From NCBI GenBank assembly GCA_021234155.1, contig JAJEKV010000086.1:4391461-4455460 (forward strand): a DNA stretch of 64,000 nt. The letters are read 5' to 3'. The notes beneath the pieces are model-generated. The model saw only the letters and a program-made list of their open reading frames with translations. It ran no database searches and was not told where the DNA came from. This DNA comes from Isoetes taiwanensis. Lineage: Eukaryota > Streptophyta > Lycopodiopsida > Isoetales > Isoetaceae. This document shows, piece by piece, positions 1 to 13,040 of the stretch. The position numbers and the translations under genes were made by a program. The stretch's first letter is position 1, and each line of letters starts with the position of its first letter.

Positions 1-2902
1 TCATAGAGTTAGGTTCTTTAGTTAGAGCTGGGTGTCTGGGAATCTACATGGCTGCTATGGGTAATTTAATAGGCTAAACTTATTGGTTCAATGACCTTGA
101 TCCGAATGCGTCCATGTCGCTGTTCTGCTTGGGGATACGGTCGGAAAGGGATTCTGACGAGCTAAAGCGCTCCCGAGGGCAGTCCTTGAGAGTCGGAATT
201 GACTCTTGAGGCGCGCGAACTGGAGCTCGGAAGGTTCGTGGGCGAAAAGAGGAAATTTAGGGTTTGGTTGCCTTACATAGACTGTCAGTTAGGGTTAGGG
301 TTTCCATGACCCTTGGTATGCCTCTTAAAGGTCACAAGTGCGCACATTAATGTGCGCACCCTTGCAAGTTGCCCCCTAGGGCGCCACTTGCTTGGTTACA
401 CGTCGGCATACACGTCGATTGGAGTGGCGTGTACGCGTGACGGTGCAGTACGGTATACGTCTTGAGACCGTATATCGTACTGGAATGTCACAGATAGAAA
501 ATAAAAGTGCAAGCTTCTGGAAACAAGGTACATTGTATAAAACAACAAAACCCTGAGGTTTTTTAGCTTAGGTGTGAATTAAGCATGACCTATGGAAAAG
601 CAATCGATTTGGTGATATAAAAGCTGATATAGATCCATAAAGAACGGTGGGCGCAGTCATACATCCGCTCCTAGGAAGTTGGGCTAGGTAAGTGTGACAA
701 GAGGGTGATGACTAAGCGGAATACTAAATATCCCATGAGTACATAGGGAATGTCAAGTCGACATTGTTATAAGAAGGAAAACCATTTTGTACTCCTTGAC
801 TAGCTAAGTGATCCTGTCTATCAAGGATAGTCACGTGGAATATATATGAGACCTCGGGTAGAAGTGCTAAACATTGAAAATAAGGAGTGGTAAGGTATAC
901 TTAATAATGACGAGGATTGATTTGTCATGTGGCATATATATTTCCGTTCAACGTAAATGGATACGGATATAGCACCATGGAGTTGAGGGAGGGAGGGAGG
1001 GAGGGAGGGAGGGAGGAAGGAAGGAAGGAAGGTATTTATTTTTATCGTCCATGGAGAAGTGGCGTATGATTATCTGTCATAGAACACGTTAGAGAGGTAT
1101 TATATTAACGTGAAAACTGGATTATAAATATCCAACTTATGAAAGGGATGTCACTTTAAAAGTGTAGGTTTTGACAATGGTGGTCAAGATATAGAATGTC
1201 TATGCCATAGAAGCTAGAAGATTGATGGCATGTAATGATGCAGATCCATAAACTAGAGATTATAAAATTATGCATAAGTTGCATTTCGTAAGGAGACTGA
1301 CGTTCCTAAGGCGTGCAATATAGATGCAAGCGTATGTATGAGTAAGGCGAGAACGTAGCCACGTGGATATGCTTAATGATGTTGGTCAAATGTATGGCCA
1401 TCATGCATGGTACAAGTTAAGGGAATGGACATATCATGTCTATGCTGGGAGCAAAGGGGCATCGAATAGAAGATTGGACAATAGTGTGGATGAAGGCAAG
1501 AATAAGCGTTCTATAAGACCGTTGGAATGGAAGATGACAATTGCTAGCAGAAGACGCAATCGTCTGAAAGCTGCAAGGTATGCTTAAGCTTTGGTGAATC
1601 TATACTATTAAGGGAAGTCGACCTCCAACCAATAATGCATTAGGGAGGCAAGTAATGTACCCACACAGCAAGTGTGAGACAAGGGGAGCTTGAAAGTTGT
1701 TGTAAACAACATTTCAAATATAGAGAAGTTGAAGGGACACTTTGAATAGACCAAAGTGTGGAGGATAAATAAGTTAGGTGGCCAAGAACATCTCTCCAAG
1801 GAGAATATGGCCTGGACTTGATACTGTGGTTAGTATGTCGAGGAGTATCTCTTCGTTGGTAAATGTCTATTGGGACCATATAGTGTCGAAACTTAACAAA
1901 AAGAGCGAGAGTGTATAATAGCACTTTTAGTTGATGTATGGAAATAATGAAGAGAAGAGTTCTTATACTAGACGTTGAACACAGTCACTAGGAATTTAGG
2001 GTTGCGTCTTTCATTGTTGAATTCGTGAGTAGAGCTTGGTGATCAAGTCAAAGTAAGTTTGCTTATGAGTGTTAATCATACACTCTGTGAAGTACGGTGC
2101 TAAAACCATAAGATGTACACAGGACAAGATAAACGAGGTGAGAAAATATGGTCGGGGCAACTTGCTATCCACGAGATTATTATATGGGAGCGGATTAATA
2201 AAAGGCCGAGACAAGATTGTACGTGGAAAAGCACATGTATTAGACTTGTAGGCCTGAGGATTGGACGATATGGTCAGCAATTGTGAACTTAACGATGTGG
2301 CTGTGTCTCAGAATCACATATGACTTTAGACTTAGGAATGGCTCACACATGTTACTATATCACATAATAACAAGGTAGCGGTCCTGAATGTTGGAAAGTA
2401 GTATCAGATACTACATTAGTGATGATATCAAGAATGTCGACTATGACATTCAAATTTATGTCATACACGAAAATAGTAGGATAATCGTGGAAGACGAACG
2501 GAATGTTACAGGGTAAGGTTTAAGACCAAGCATAATCATATATGATGTACATGAAGGTATTAAATGAGGTATAAAGTACCAGAGATAAGAATTCAGATCA
2601 ATTCAATTGTTTGAGGTTGACTGACGTCGGCAAGTACAACGTAGGAGTTCAAGTCAGGGAAATAGCCAAAGTAAGTCTAGCATATATGGTGATATTACGT
2701 TCCAAAACATCCCGAGGATGGTTGAAACGGTATTGGAATAACAGATAATGAGAGCTTAACTGCTCAAATGTTCTATATACCAATGAATTAATTCAGCGTT
2801 ATAAGCTGAGGGTATCAAGTGGGTGTGGAAATAGCAGGATGTATGAAATATCCCTTCCAATAATGGAAGAAGATTAGGAGGGTAACCTTGCCAATTATAC
2901 CC
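1..2902. other. Unassigned intergenic/repetitive DNA
   Basis: I recognise no protein domain on either strand. The only open frames are under 95 codons and have no family resemblance. The first 480 bases contain short G/C-rich stretches with inverted GTGCGCAC-type motifs near 340-360, and the rest is moderately AT-rich. It may be the non-coding part of a decayed LTR element, but I see no termini that would prove this. Confidence 0.4.
986..1032. repeat. GGGA/GGAA microsatellite
   Basis: A purine-only run made of about seven GGGA units followed by four GGAA-type units. It is a simple repeat with no coding potential. Confidence 0.9.
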
Positions 2903-4069
2903 TTAGGGATAACTGACAAGAGGGCGATACATACTAGTTCCAAGTTCCATATTTTGAACTGGTTCCTTTTGTTCTTTTGCTACAGCAGATAATTTTGCAT
3001 GCTTGTAATGTTGTCCTTCATCAAAAAGGACGTCCCTGCTGATCACCACTTTCCTTTTTGCAGGATCAAACAGTCTATAAGCTTTAGATTGCTCATCATA
3101 TCCCACAAGATATGCAATTCGAGCTCTATCATCAAGTTTTTGCCTTTGTTCCTTAGGAACATGTACAAAACTTAAACATTAGGTTTCTTACCTGACCAAA
3201 GCATTTCTGGTAATGATCCATTTATGCTTGCTGATGGAATCATATTTTGCACTTCCACTGCTGTTGTAACTGCTTCTTCCCATAAAAAATTTGTTAGACC
3301 TGTGTGTTTAAGCATTGCCCTCACAACATTTAGTATTGTTCTATTTTTCCTCTCTGCTACACCATTCTGTTGAGGAGAATGTGAACAGGTCAACGGTCTC
3401 TTTATTCCTCTTGATCTACAAAAAGCTTTGAATGTTCCAGATAAATATTCTCCACCTCTGTCTGAACGTACACATTTTTTACTTTATTTCCAGTTTCAAG
3501 CTCAACCTCTGCTATAAATTCCTTGAATGCCTCAAAAGCCTCATCTTTAGTTCTCAAATATTTCACCTTTGTTTTTCGACTGAAATCGTCTATAAAGGTA
3601 ATGAAATATTTCTTTCCTGTAATTCCTCTTACATTAAGAGGTCCACATAAATCAGTATGCACAACTTCCAATATTTCTTTTGCTCTCTTATTTGATTTTC
3701 CGAAAGGTAGTCTAACATGTTTTCCAACTATGCATCCATAACACACTTTATTTTCACTGTCCAATTTGTAGTTCCAATTAGTCCCTGTTTTGCCATAACC
3801 TGTATGTTTTTATTGCTAGCATGGCATAACCTTTGATACCACACATTTATATCTGAAGCTATGATTGCATTTACACATGGCAGTTGATTATTTTCAAAAC
3901 CAAAAAGGTTTCCAACTCTTTTTTCCAAAAATTTGATTTCATTATCTAGAGAAACAATACATTTCAATCTGTCAAAATTGATAGTATACCCCATGTCCAC
4001 AAGTTGGCTTACAGATATTAAATTTCTCACTAAAGAAGGTACACACAAAACATCTCTTAGAATCTCCAT
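2903..4069 (-). pseudogene. Copia 1 GAG-pre-integrase and integrase, broken
   Basis: Three frames cover this part. At 4069-3728 lies the protease tail and GAG-pre-integrase domain (WYQRLCHAS). At 3764-3402 lies the integrase core with HTDLCGPLNV and FITFIDDFSRK, which carry the first two acidic catalytic residues. At 3393-3172 lies the SPQQNGVAERKNR motif containing the catalytic Glu. A last piece at 3106-2903 (GYDEQSKAYRLFD) is the linker domain that normally precedes reverse transcriptase. All four pieces are colinear with copia 2, so this is one gene broken by frameshifts and then truncated. Confidence 0.85.
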
Positions 4070-4963
4070 TTCCTAGTTTGATATAGCCTCCTTTTTCTGT
4101 TTTTCCATCTCTAAGTAACTTGGCTGAGCCAATTACTGTTTTCTCTGCTCCACTATCTAAGATCAGCATGTTATTTGCATCATTAGATTCCCTACTTGAA
4201 ATGTTCAAAATATCATTACATACCTCAGCATCTTCATCATCTTCACTATTTTCTTCTTCGATCTCTTGAGTCAAGTTGACTGCTGTTTCTTGCCTTCCAG
4301 CACCTCTCCCTTGCTTTCCTCTTCCTCTATTAGGTTTCCCTCTTTTTCCTTTGCTGCTAGAACACCTGTTTGCATAGTGACCTTTGCCACCACAGTTGAA
4401 GCATTCCACATCTTTAAGTTTGGGACATTCTGCTTTAAGATGGCCATGAGCCTTGCAGTGATAGCATGGACCTATATTCCCCTTTGATTTTGAACTATTG
4501 CCTTTATATTTGGATCGACTTGCATATAACACCTCAACATCATCAGTTAGTATTTTATTCTGCTCAAACTCTGTCCTTATCATCTCTTCTGCATTTTTTC
4601 TTGTTCTAGCTACATTTTTTATTAGTGTAGCTAACTGTTTATTTTCTCCCACTGCTCTTGCTACATGTAGCAACTTCTGCTGATCTGTCATTACAACTCC
4701 AGCTCCTTCAAGATCTGCCACAATGCTATCAAATCTTGAAAAGAAATTAGTTAGGTCATCCTCTTCTCTAAGTCTGAGTTTTCTTAATTCTTTATCCAAA
4801 ATGTCATTTTTTCTTCAAAATGCTTGAGGAGATACTTCCAAATTTCTCCAGGAATTTTACCTCTTACTTTCAAGAGAATTGATGCCCCTACTTTGCTAGT
4901 TAAAATTGCATACTCATAGATCTTAATTCCACTGAGAAGAGCAGCTCCAAATCTGCTAGACAT
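3972..4963 (-). pseudogene. Copia 1 gag and protease region, broken
   Basis: The likely gag start is the ATG at 4961-4963 (Met-Ser-Ser-Arg-Phe), because the equivalent Met-Cys-Ser-Arg-Phe opens gag of copia 2. The gag N-terminus is shortened: the segment with FQVWKEKIKL in copia 2 is absent here. A frameshift near 4790 joins to a frame running to 3972. That frame contains two zinc knuckles (CYHC-x4-GH-x4-C and CFNC-x4-GH-x4-C), an Arg/Gly/Lys-rich stretch, an acidic stretch and the protease motif LILDSGAEKT. The frame is lost just after the protease. The product would be the nucleocapsid and protease of the element; it is not functional as it stands. Confidence 0.85.
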
Positions 4964-4977
4964 TTTAATCAACCTGT

Positions 4978-4989
4978 GCTCTGATACCA
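4978..4989 (-). other. Primer-binding site of copia 1 (initiator tRNA-Met)
   Basis: Minus-strand TGGTATCAGAGC is complementary to the 3' end of plant initiator tRNA-Met, the usual primer of Ty1/copia elements. One base separates it from the TG/CA boundary of the LTR at 4991. Confidence 0.85.
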
Positions 4990-4990
4990 C

Positions 4991-5525
4991 TGTTAGGATC
5001 AAAATGTCTAGACTTAAATTATTGTTTACTTGAAATACAATACTTCAATTGTCTCAAATAAACATATGACTTTAGCATACAACCATTGAAAGGAGATTTA
5101 GAATTTAACACTTTATATTGCTCGAAATTCCTTTGATAACCTGGGCATTCATCTTGGAGATGAATCCAGCACATACAATGCTCCAGTGCTAAGTCTGTAC
5201 ATTCTCATTTAATTTATATTCAGGCACCAATTCTTCTGGAATCGGCGCCGATCAGGCTCTACCATTTTGCTCCATTCCAACTTTAAATTGGAGAGCTTGG
5301 CAGTTTGCTATTTGACCGAGATTTCATTGTTTTTATAACCATTAAACCTAAGGTTCTTAATAAATATAATATCGACCATTGAACTTTACGTTATAAATCA
5401 CCAACCATTGAACCTTAGGTTCAACTCAAGTTGACCTATTATTCATGTAATACCTTAGCTCCATGTGCCCTGTCCATTTGCCCTGGTCTTCACAATGCTT
5501 AGACACAGCCATTAGATTTTTTAAC
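4991..5525 (-). repeat. Probable LTR of copia 1 (outer edge uncertain)
   Basis: The inner edge is fixed by the primer-binding site. The first bases contain AAATGTCTAGA, which recurs in the LTR of copia 2 at 17238-17796. The outer edge was chosen at a TAACA near 5525, because the copia 2 LTR ends in CTAACA and has similar length. A match near 5357 is also possible. Between the LTR and the Helitron at 5649 I see nothing recognisable. Confidence 0.45.
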
Positions 5526-5648
5526 AACCTGTAAGCTCATCTTGAACTTTAACTGTCTATATAAACATCTGTGATAAGTCTCTGACCAGCACCCTTTGAT
5601 AATTATTCTTAATTCTCCACTATAAATTATTCAACCCTTATTATAATA

Positions 5649-5676
5649 CTAGAAAAAGTGCCCAGCGTTGCTGGGC
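5649..5676 (-). other. Helitron 3' terminus: hairpin plus CTAG
   Basis: The hairpin with a 7-bp stem and 3-nt loop lies at 5660-5676, and CTAG at 5649-5652. In Helitrons this hairpin acts as the rolling-circle replication terminator, and the element ends in CTRR next to a target T. Confidence 0.75.
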
Positions 5677-6747
5677 TTTTCGTCTGGCTTTAATTCAAAA
5701 ATAATTAATATATGGTTGAGAAAGTCTAGATGGGCATATATGGTCATCTGTTATAAATTGAAGTCTGAAATTGTCATTATAAACTGCTAGAAACGTGCGC
5801 AACGATGCTGGACATTCTTCTTGGATGTATCCAATGGGTTTAGCATAGTTAGATTTTGCAGGTGAAATAGAATATATTGTAGATAGAGGTTTTTTGTTGT
5901 CTTAGATATATTTGATTTGGGTATTCATATGCGAGTTTGTCTAGTTGAACGGTTGCAATCAATGTGCCAAAATTTAAACATGTGATTGTGATTGTGTTGC
6001 ATGCTAAGTTATAGTACGCCTAATGTGGCTAGAATAAAGAATATGGCAACTTTTGTATTTGACATGATGCTAAAAAAGAAGGGAGGTGTGAATGTGAGTG
6101 TGCATGTGAGGGCATTATTGCACATGTTATGTTTATTTGCAATGCAATATAAATGCAAAAGATTCTAGCTATATAGATGAAACGCATCATGATATAAAAT
6201 AGATAGGCAATATTCTCATACTCCGTCTTGATTGAGGCTTTGACTACATACACGAATCCATCATCATAACAACAAAGAAGGATGTTCTATTCATTCATGG
6301 TGAGTTAGAAATATTAATTGTAAGCCTATTAATTATGATACATAACTCTTATCAAAGAAGTTGTAACATAAGAAGATCGTGATAGATAACATTTTGAAAT
6401 TCATATACATTTTCTGAACGTTTATGATTTGAAATGTCTGAGAGCCATGGTTCATAACAAAGGTATGATAGTTACTTAAGAATTCATTTTGATGAAGATG
6501 CCCTATGTTGTGCTTCTTGGATATAGGATGTATTTGGTTTAATATGAATATGTAGCATAATAACAGGGGGTTACTTTTAGATTTTTATACGCTTTTTCAT
6601 ATGGTTTTTCTATGATTTCGTTGTTGTATTCGTTGAGGTGTACTAAATAGTATTTCTAGAGTGCACCCTTTATTGGCCGTTGATTTTCGTTGGTTGGAAA
6701 ACTCCGAGGGTTGTTGTCTTTCTCTGCATGTGTTTGTGCATGAACAC

Positions 6748-6892
6748 TATGCAAGTGTGTGCATGTGCATGTGCACATGCATGTGCATGTGTGTGCATGT
6801 GCACATGCATGTGCATGTGTGTGCATGTGCATGTTCATATGCATGTGCAAGTGCAAGTGCATGTGCATGTGTGCATGTGTGTGCATGTGTAC
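6748..6892. repeat. (GTGCAT)n-type low-complexity tract
   Basis: Alternating GTGCAT/GTGTGCAT units with embedded GTGCACATGCATGTGCAT repeats of about 32 bp. The sequence is nearly self-complementary and opens several Cys/Met/His-only reading frames on both strands, which are artefacts of composition. Confidence 0.9.
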
Positions 6893-7710
6893 TTGCCCTC
6901 TTGGATTCTTATTGCCGGAGTGGATTTTACTACCACGAGATGGATTTTTTGCTCACACTTACAAAGGTATTTGTTTTTTAATGTTTCTTCAGTTAGCATA
7001 ATGTTTTTTTTACAAGGTATTGCTTTCCGATTCTACAATGTAGTGTTTGCAAAACCCCCTTTTGTTTCCTTCCTATGATTTGTCGCAGATTCAAGTTTAG
7101 GCCCTCTGTTTGCTTTCAACTCTTGGATATTTATGGCTTCCTGGATTGTTCATAGCAGCCGACCTTTAGCTTCAATCAACAAACGGATTCTTATGCACAC
7201 AACAGGCGGATTATTCCACGCCCTTTTCCATGTCACGCAGATCAGTCAAACAGTGGCCACAAGAATACATTTATATTGTAGGTTTGGAACTTTAATCGAA
7301 CCGTAAGGTGAATCATGCATTACCTTTAAGCTAGAGATGGAGCCTCCAAAATCATATGGATTGATAAACAATGGTGTCATTGTGAAAGAGAAATAGTTGT
7401 AGCGAAGTAACAATATGTAGCATAATAACGAGGGTTTTCTTTGTGTTGTAAACTTTATGACTTTCAGAATAATGGGATCAATCTGCTCTATCTTTATGGT
7501 AACTTTTACTTATGTTCTATTTGTTTTATTGTGATCAAATTCAAAAGCTACAGGTGATGAAAGCCTCAAATGAATTCTAGTTTTTTTCTGGTTTGAATTC
7601 TAAAATTTTTGTCACACCTGGGGGGCGTCCCTAAGGCCCTCTAAGGGGCCAAAAAAATTTTTTTGCAACACAAACCATTAACATCTAACATATAAAAATT
7701 AAATCCCCCA

Positions 7711-7770
7711 ACACATAACAACCATTGACATTAACAACCAACACATAACTACCATTGACATTAATTAACA
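7711..7770. repeat. Two-copy 30-bp tandem repeat
   Basis: The 30-bp unit beginning ACACATAAC occurs at 7711-7740 and again at 7741-7770 with three or so differences. It is non-coding and lies inside Helitron-like element D. Confidence 0.75.
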
Positions 7771-10700
7771 TAACCATTGGGTCCAACACATTTAAATTAA
7801 AATCCCCCTTAAACCCCCTTTGGTTTGGGTGCATATTCACACGGGGGGTGACGTAGGGCAGCGAGAGCTGTTGGATAGGCATATTCATCCCTTATTCCTT
7901 AATCTATACCGTACCAAGCCTTTGCCACTTGTTTTAATATGCATGATAAATAATGTATCTATGGAACTACTTTTTTTGTGTCAAGACCAACAGGTTGAAA
8001 TAACATAAATAAGCTAAAAGGCCATGCACTAAAGGGGGAGTCATCTACTTGGGAATCAACTATAGGGGAATCTAGGTCAATAAAACCATACAAGTTGAAG
8101 ACGTCGCCGCCGAGGTTTTTTTTTTCTTTTCTTTTCTTTTTTTTCAAACATCTCTCAACATAGACTTTAATTTTAGAACTTGTTAAGTTCGTATTGAAAT
8201 ATGCAAACTTTTGTAGGCAAATTTCTAATAGTCAAATCAGTTCTGGAATTTTGTATGCTCATCTTAAGGATGAAATCTATTTGCTTTAGTGCATATCTGT
8301 GATTGCCTATGGTTGCATGCCAATTATCTTGCCTTGGCCACTGGTTGGGAACAATGTCGACACAAATTTGATCAAGGAAGCATGTGTCCATGTGGTAGCC
8401 ATGTGATGAGACATCAGTGCACTGGTCATGGCCTATAGTCTACCTCCACATATAAATACTTGAGCAACCCTTGCTAAATTTGAAAAATATCCTTGTCATG
8501 TTTCTCAACTATCTATCATTTCATGCACTGCATTGTCAAGGTTGTTGTTAAAGTGTTGAAATGCCGTGACAAATAAAAAAAACCACAGTCATTTGGCATT
8601 AACATGGTTTGCAATAATAGTAATGGACAGTTTCTGTCTGATAGGCCAACTTCTGCATAGCAGACTATCCACTCAAATAACATAATCTGCTCACATCTAT
8701 CTTCTTTTCCCAACTGCATGCTGAAGATACAAAAACTTTGTGCAAATCATAGCCATGTATGTCTCCGAACCATATGTCCTGCAGCAGAAAAATGTAGAGA
8801 TCAATCGCAAAATATGATGGCCAACCACTTATTATCTTCAATCTACTAAGAGGAAGGCTAAAATTTATAGCACCATAAACTGCACGACAGAAAAACAGAA
8901 ATAGACGGGATAGCTTCGCTGCAATTAAAGTCTTCTCTTAATTTAAAAAGATGTTTCAGATCTATATGTTAATCTACAACATGCAATAGCCATTGCTTCC
9001 TGCATTTTTTAGTCTCCCATTGTACATACCAAACCTGAGAATTTTTTAGTCTTTTCATTGTTTCTGTTTTCAGCTACATATATGTTGGAGCTGCATATTC
9101 CATGGCCAGAAAGTTGATAAATAAGACTGCCTACCTATATCTAGAATGTCAGCATAATAACTTCATAATAACTTCCTTATTGTATGTAAGTAACTTCTTG
9201 ATGTAGCAACGATAATGTATGTTGGAACCAGAACTGACGCTGATGCACATGATTGGAGCGGAGGAAGGCAAGTTCTATGGCTCATGCTCATTCAATCAAT
9301 GACCAGCTTTTATTCTGCAACTAACAATTTTTCCTCATTATGATAGTGTTTTAGATAACATCTCAAGTACAATTGTGGCTATTTCGACTGCAGAAGGTAA
9401 GCAAGGAAGTTTAGATTATTACTTTCCAAAAAATAGAATGGGATTTGATAGCTCTACTCTACTATGTGCTAAAAATACATAGAAAGGAAATAGAGTACAA
9501 ATGGCAGTTTACAGAATTCTTCTAGGATTCATCCAACACCGTAATTATATCCATCAGTCTTTTTAATGGATTCCCTCGTATTGTATTACATGTCTCTCAG
9601 TTGGTTTGTCCCTTCATATTCATTAATTTTCCAAGTTATTATACATATTGGTTTCCCCAGCTCCTTCATATTACTGGTGTATATGGTTCTCTTCAGGACC
9701 TCACCTATGAATATGACTAATATTTGCCAAACGCCAACCAAGGCTTTATTCAATATAACAGCTGAAATATAGCTTAAATGCAATGGTCTAGTAAGGAATT
9801 TGTTAAAGACATATCAGCTACGGACAACAGATTCAATGGGTCCTGTTGGTCCTCTCACCGACTCCATTCTAGGAATGAGCATATGGAATTATTAGTTGCC
9901 CGCGAGTACCGTGAGCATCAGTAAACTCTGGAAATAGGACATGTATTCAGGACCCTGGAATGCTTTATTAACAAAGATTAAAGTCCCAAATGCTTCGTTT
10001 CTTGATCTACGTGACTCACCTGTCAAAGTTGAATCAACAAGCACAAGAGATTTAGATGCAATGATGTGCTGATTCAGGAAAGGGAAGTCTGACTTCAAGG
10101 AGGAGGAGGATGAAAACTAATTTAATTCAAATGACCATATCAAAGCCACCATAAGGGTTCGCTTATTTGGTGCTTAACAGTCGCTTTCCGGCTGCGCAGT
10201 CATAAAGCCTTGTATAGAGTAAGGCCCGCCTATGAAGTTAAATCATTTCTCCATTTAAAATTTGGTGACCTTTGATGTAGCAAAGGACATTCTATGTGCA
10301 TACAGAACTGTGGTGTATATGCCCGAAAAGTCTGGCCAAGATAGATGCAATTTCATCTCTTTCATATTACAAAGATGTTGCTCCCTAGGATTATTCTTCC
10401 AAACCAGTTTTCAGGTAATGTAAGGGGATGAGGGTTGATATGTTTGTTAGAACCCCATTTCAGATGTCATAGTATTACCATTATCCCCGATATCCTCTTC
10501 CGACCCGCTTTCTGCAAAGATAACCACTTTATTATAGCGTCGCCCTCTTTTAACAATAAAGATATTTTCTACATACATGAAGGAGCCAAGAGCTGCTTTT
10601 TCCAAATCTTCACGTCTAAGAGGTTTGTTCCTAATAAGGCACTTGTTCCTAATAAGGCATTTGCTGCTTGATTCAGATACAATGCATGTTGCTTGCAGAT

Positions 10701-10953
10701 GTGTTTCATGCAGTAGGAAGAGCAATTAATGTGAAAGAGGAATACAATGAAAAATGATAATCTGCATCTTCAGTGTAGGGTTGTGCCATTTTTCTGCACA
10801 GGAGGAAATCTGCAAGTCCTCATCTTATATGGCAACCAGCTTGCTGCTTCTATTTCTGACAAAATGGGATCTGCCAATGCTTGGTAAGAATCACAAAATG
10901 CATTAATAAGCTTACAAGGGGCGTAAAGGGCTCCGTATCTTCAAAGCATTAGA

Positions 10954-11169
10954 ATGCTTAAGCTTATCGGTAACAATCTAAATGGCAGCATTGAAGGGGA
11001 TCTTAATGCCCTCAACTTGGAATTTTTAGATTTCTTCAAGAACCAGATTCGTGTTACTCTTTCTGATCAAGTCGACAATCTAACCGCTTTGCAGAAGCTA
11101 GAAGCTGTGCATTTTGGACAACTGGCTCGCTTAACCTATTCTTTGAGGCATTGGAAATTTGCACCTTAA
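10954..11169 (+). pseudogene. Leucine-rich-repeat receptor fragment inside Helitron D
   Basis: The 71-residue frame reads as two to three plant LRR units. It contains LKLIGNNLNGSIEGDL, then LEFLDFFKNQI, then LTALQKLEAV, matching the LxxLxxLxLxxNxLxGxIP framework with decay. There is no signal peptide, kinase domain or upstream exon in view. It lies on the plus strand, opposite to the Helitron, so it is probably a captured or inserted host-gene scrap rather than a gene. Confidence 0.5.
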
Positions 11170-11616
11170 TGCAATCCCTCCTGAGATTGCTTTCTAATTA
11201 AGCTGCAGTTCCTAGACGTGCTAAACCATTTTAGGAAGTTCTTAAGCAAAATATGGCAATGAAGATAATGTGGCCTAGCCATATACAAATATTAGCTGGT
11301 TAGCATCCTAAATCTTACTATTGAAGTAGAACTTAAGCGAAAGAATACAGAGCTCATGTCCAATAAGGGACATTCTTATATTGCCATGCTACAAAAAGTA
11401 ATTTGTACTTACATGTATAAATATCCCTTCAGATTCGGCAGTGGAAATATAGAGGAAGCCATTTTCAGCATCAAGCGCATAGGATTGGACATAATTTGAA
11501 GAATCTGCAAAAGGCTTCTTCAAAGATGGAGCTTTGGCATGACAGTAAAAACAAAATGCTTGCCATATCTTTGTAGACACGTTGTATTTCTCAGACCAAT
11601 CTAATTCAAAGAATAC

Positions 11617-12229
11617 ATCTCATTCAAACTGGAGCTCCTATCCAAAGAGGCATTCTTAGATTGCCATGCTACAAAATGTAGATTGTATTTATAGCTATAG
11701 ACATACCTTCAAATTCGGCAATATTTCAAATAATCCGCAGAAGGCTTTCTTTGAAGATGGAGCTTTGTTGTGTATCAATAAGGCCTGCCATATAAGAAAA
11801 TGATGGAGCTATCAAGCAAACCCCTTATAAAAATGAAGATAAAGGTCCTAACAAACTCCCTGAACAAAATCAGAATCACAAACAATTAGAAGGCTAAAAG
11901 CAAAACCTTGCTACAACTGAACAAATAATGCCTTCTCAGACTAAAACCTCTGCCTTCGCTGCCATGCCATTTTATTTTGACAGTGATATTGCCTTCGCTG
12001 CCATGCCATTTTATTTTGACAGTGATATACTTGTGCTTTCATCTACAACATCAAACAACCGTTTTCATTCAATGATCTACATCTCATTCAAACTGGAGCT
12101 CCTATCCAAAGAGGCATTCTTAGATTGCCATGCTACAAAATGTAGATTGTATTTATAGCTATAGACATACCTTCAAATTCGGCAATATTTCAAATAATCC
12201 GCAGAAGGCTTTCTTTGAAGATGGAGCTT
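11617..12229. repeat. Direct repeat of about 150 bp (11617-11766 and 12079-12229)
   Basis: The two 150-bp segments are almost identical. A more diverged third copy lies at about 11355-11540, where the minus strand has a 63-codon frame with SNYVQSYALDAENGFLYIST followed by a possible splice donor. Between the repeats, a 38-bp stretch (11952 and 11990) coding AFAAMPFYFDSDI is itself duplicated in tandem. The original gene, if any, is not recognised. Confidence 0.7.
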
Positions 12230-12961
12230 CGTTATAAAGCTAAAAACATGACCTTTTTTTGTCCTTCCTCAATGCTGCCGTATCCATGTAGAAGCCTTGC
12301 ATTTCTCATACCAATCCAATTCGTATCACAATATCAATATGTAATACAGAGGAAGAGGCGTGAATGCAAGAAAACCCTAGAAATGAGGAGCATAACTTGT
12401 TGCTTCGATAGCCCCTTTTTTTACAAATTCGACGAAAAAAAAGGCCGCCAAAGACATCCAAAGGACATAATGCAAAATTTTCGAAATGATCAAGCTACAT
12501 TTTTTTTAGAACAAATGCTGACCGCTGCTCCATAGTCTACATAGACATGGCCGTTGAGACAAAAGAAAGAAGTGAAATCCCTTTCTAATAAAGTAACAAT
12601 GCAGCTCGTCCTAAATTTCCTTTTCCTTCTGGTGTAACTGATGTTTCAAGCAGGCATGAAATCTTTTGGCCCTCTGCCAGAGGAGAAGCAATGCTCGTCC
12701 AAGATTTACCCATGGATGTGGTGCAAAAAGACTCATGCCATGGATAAAATGTTCTCGTCAAATGCCTTTCCCAAAAACATGAAATGGTTTTGTCGGAGTA
12801 AGGCCCCTATCCCAAGGACGGAAGCCAATGGCCAGCTATGGCAGATCCGACGCCAGATCACAAAACAGGGGATGGGACTGGCAAAAGCATTGAGCATGCG
12901 CTATCACAAAAGCATTAAGGCCCACTCTTTCAGAAATCCATGAAGCAGACTAAATACGAAA

Positions 12962-13040
12962 AGCTTTGAGATGGATGAAGCAAGCGTGAAATCGTCTGAA
13001 GCCTTGAGATGGATTGGATGAAGCAAGCGTGAAATCGTCT
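12962..13040. repeat. Short direct repeat near the right end of Helitron D
   Basis: A segment of about 30 bases (GAGATGGATGAAGCAAGCG and following) occurs twice within 80 bases, at about 12968 and 13007. It is non-coding. Confidence 0.7.

Larger units (their letters stand above)
2903..5525 (-). mobile_element. Truncated Ty1/copia retrotransposon 1
   Basis: Reading on the minus strand from the LTR near 4991, the order is tRNA-Met primer site, gag with two CCHC knuckles, aspartic protease (LDSGAEK), GAG-pre-integrase and integrase. This is the Ty1/copia order. The element stops at about 2903 in the C-terminal part of integrase, so reverse transcriptase, RNase H and the second LTR are absent. 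Frameshifts interrupt the frame at least at about 4790, 4000, 3750, 3400 and 3170. It is related to, but clearly distinct from, copia element 2 at 13283-17796. The outer LTR boundary is uncertain. Confidence 0.85.

Noticed and set aside
6656-7078. Overlapping Cys/Met/His-rich frames of 76-132 codons that might look like metallothionein-type proteins
   Set aside because: They are translations of a GTGCAT simple repeat in several frames on both strands.
9892-10725. Minus-strand frames of 68 and 92 codons in Helitron D as captured exons
   Set aside because: No recognisable domain or splice structure; length is expected by chance.
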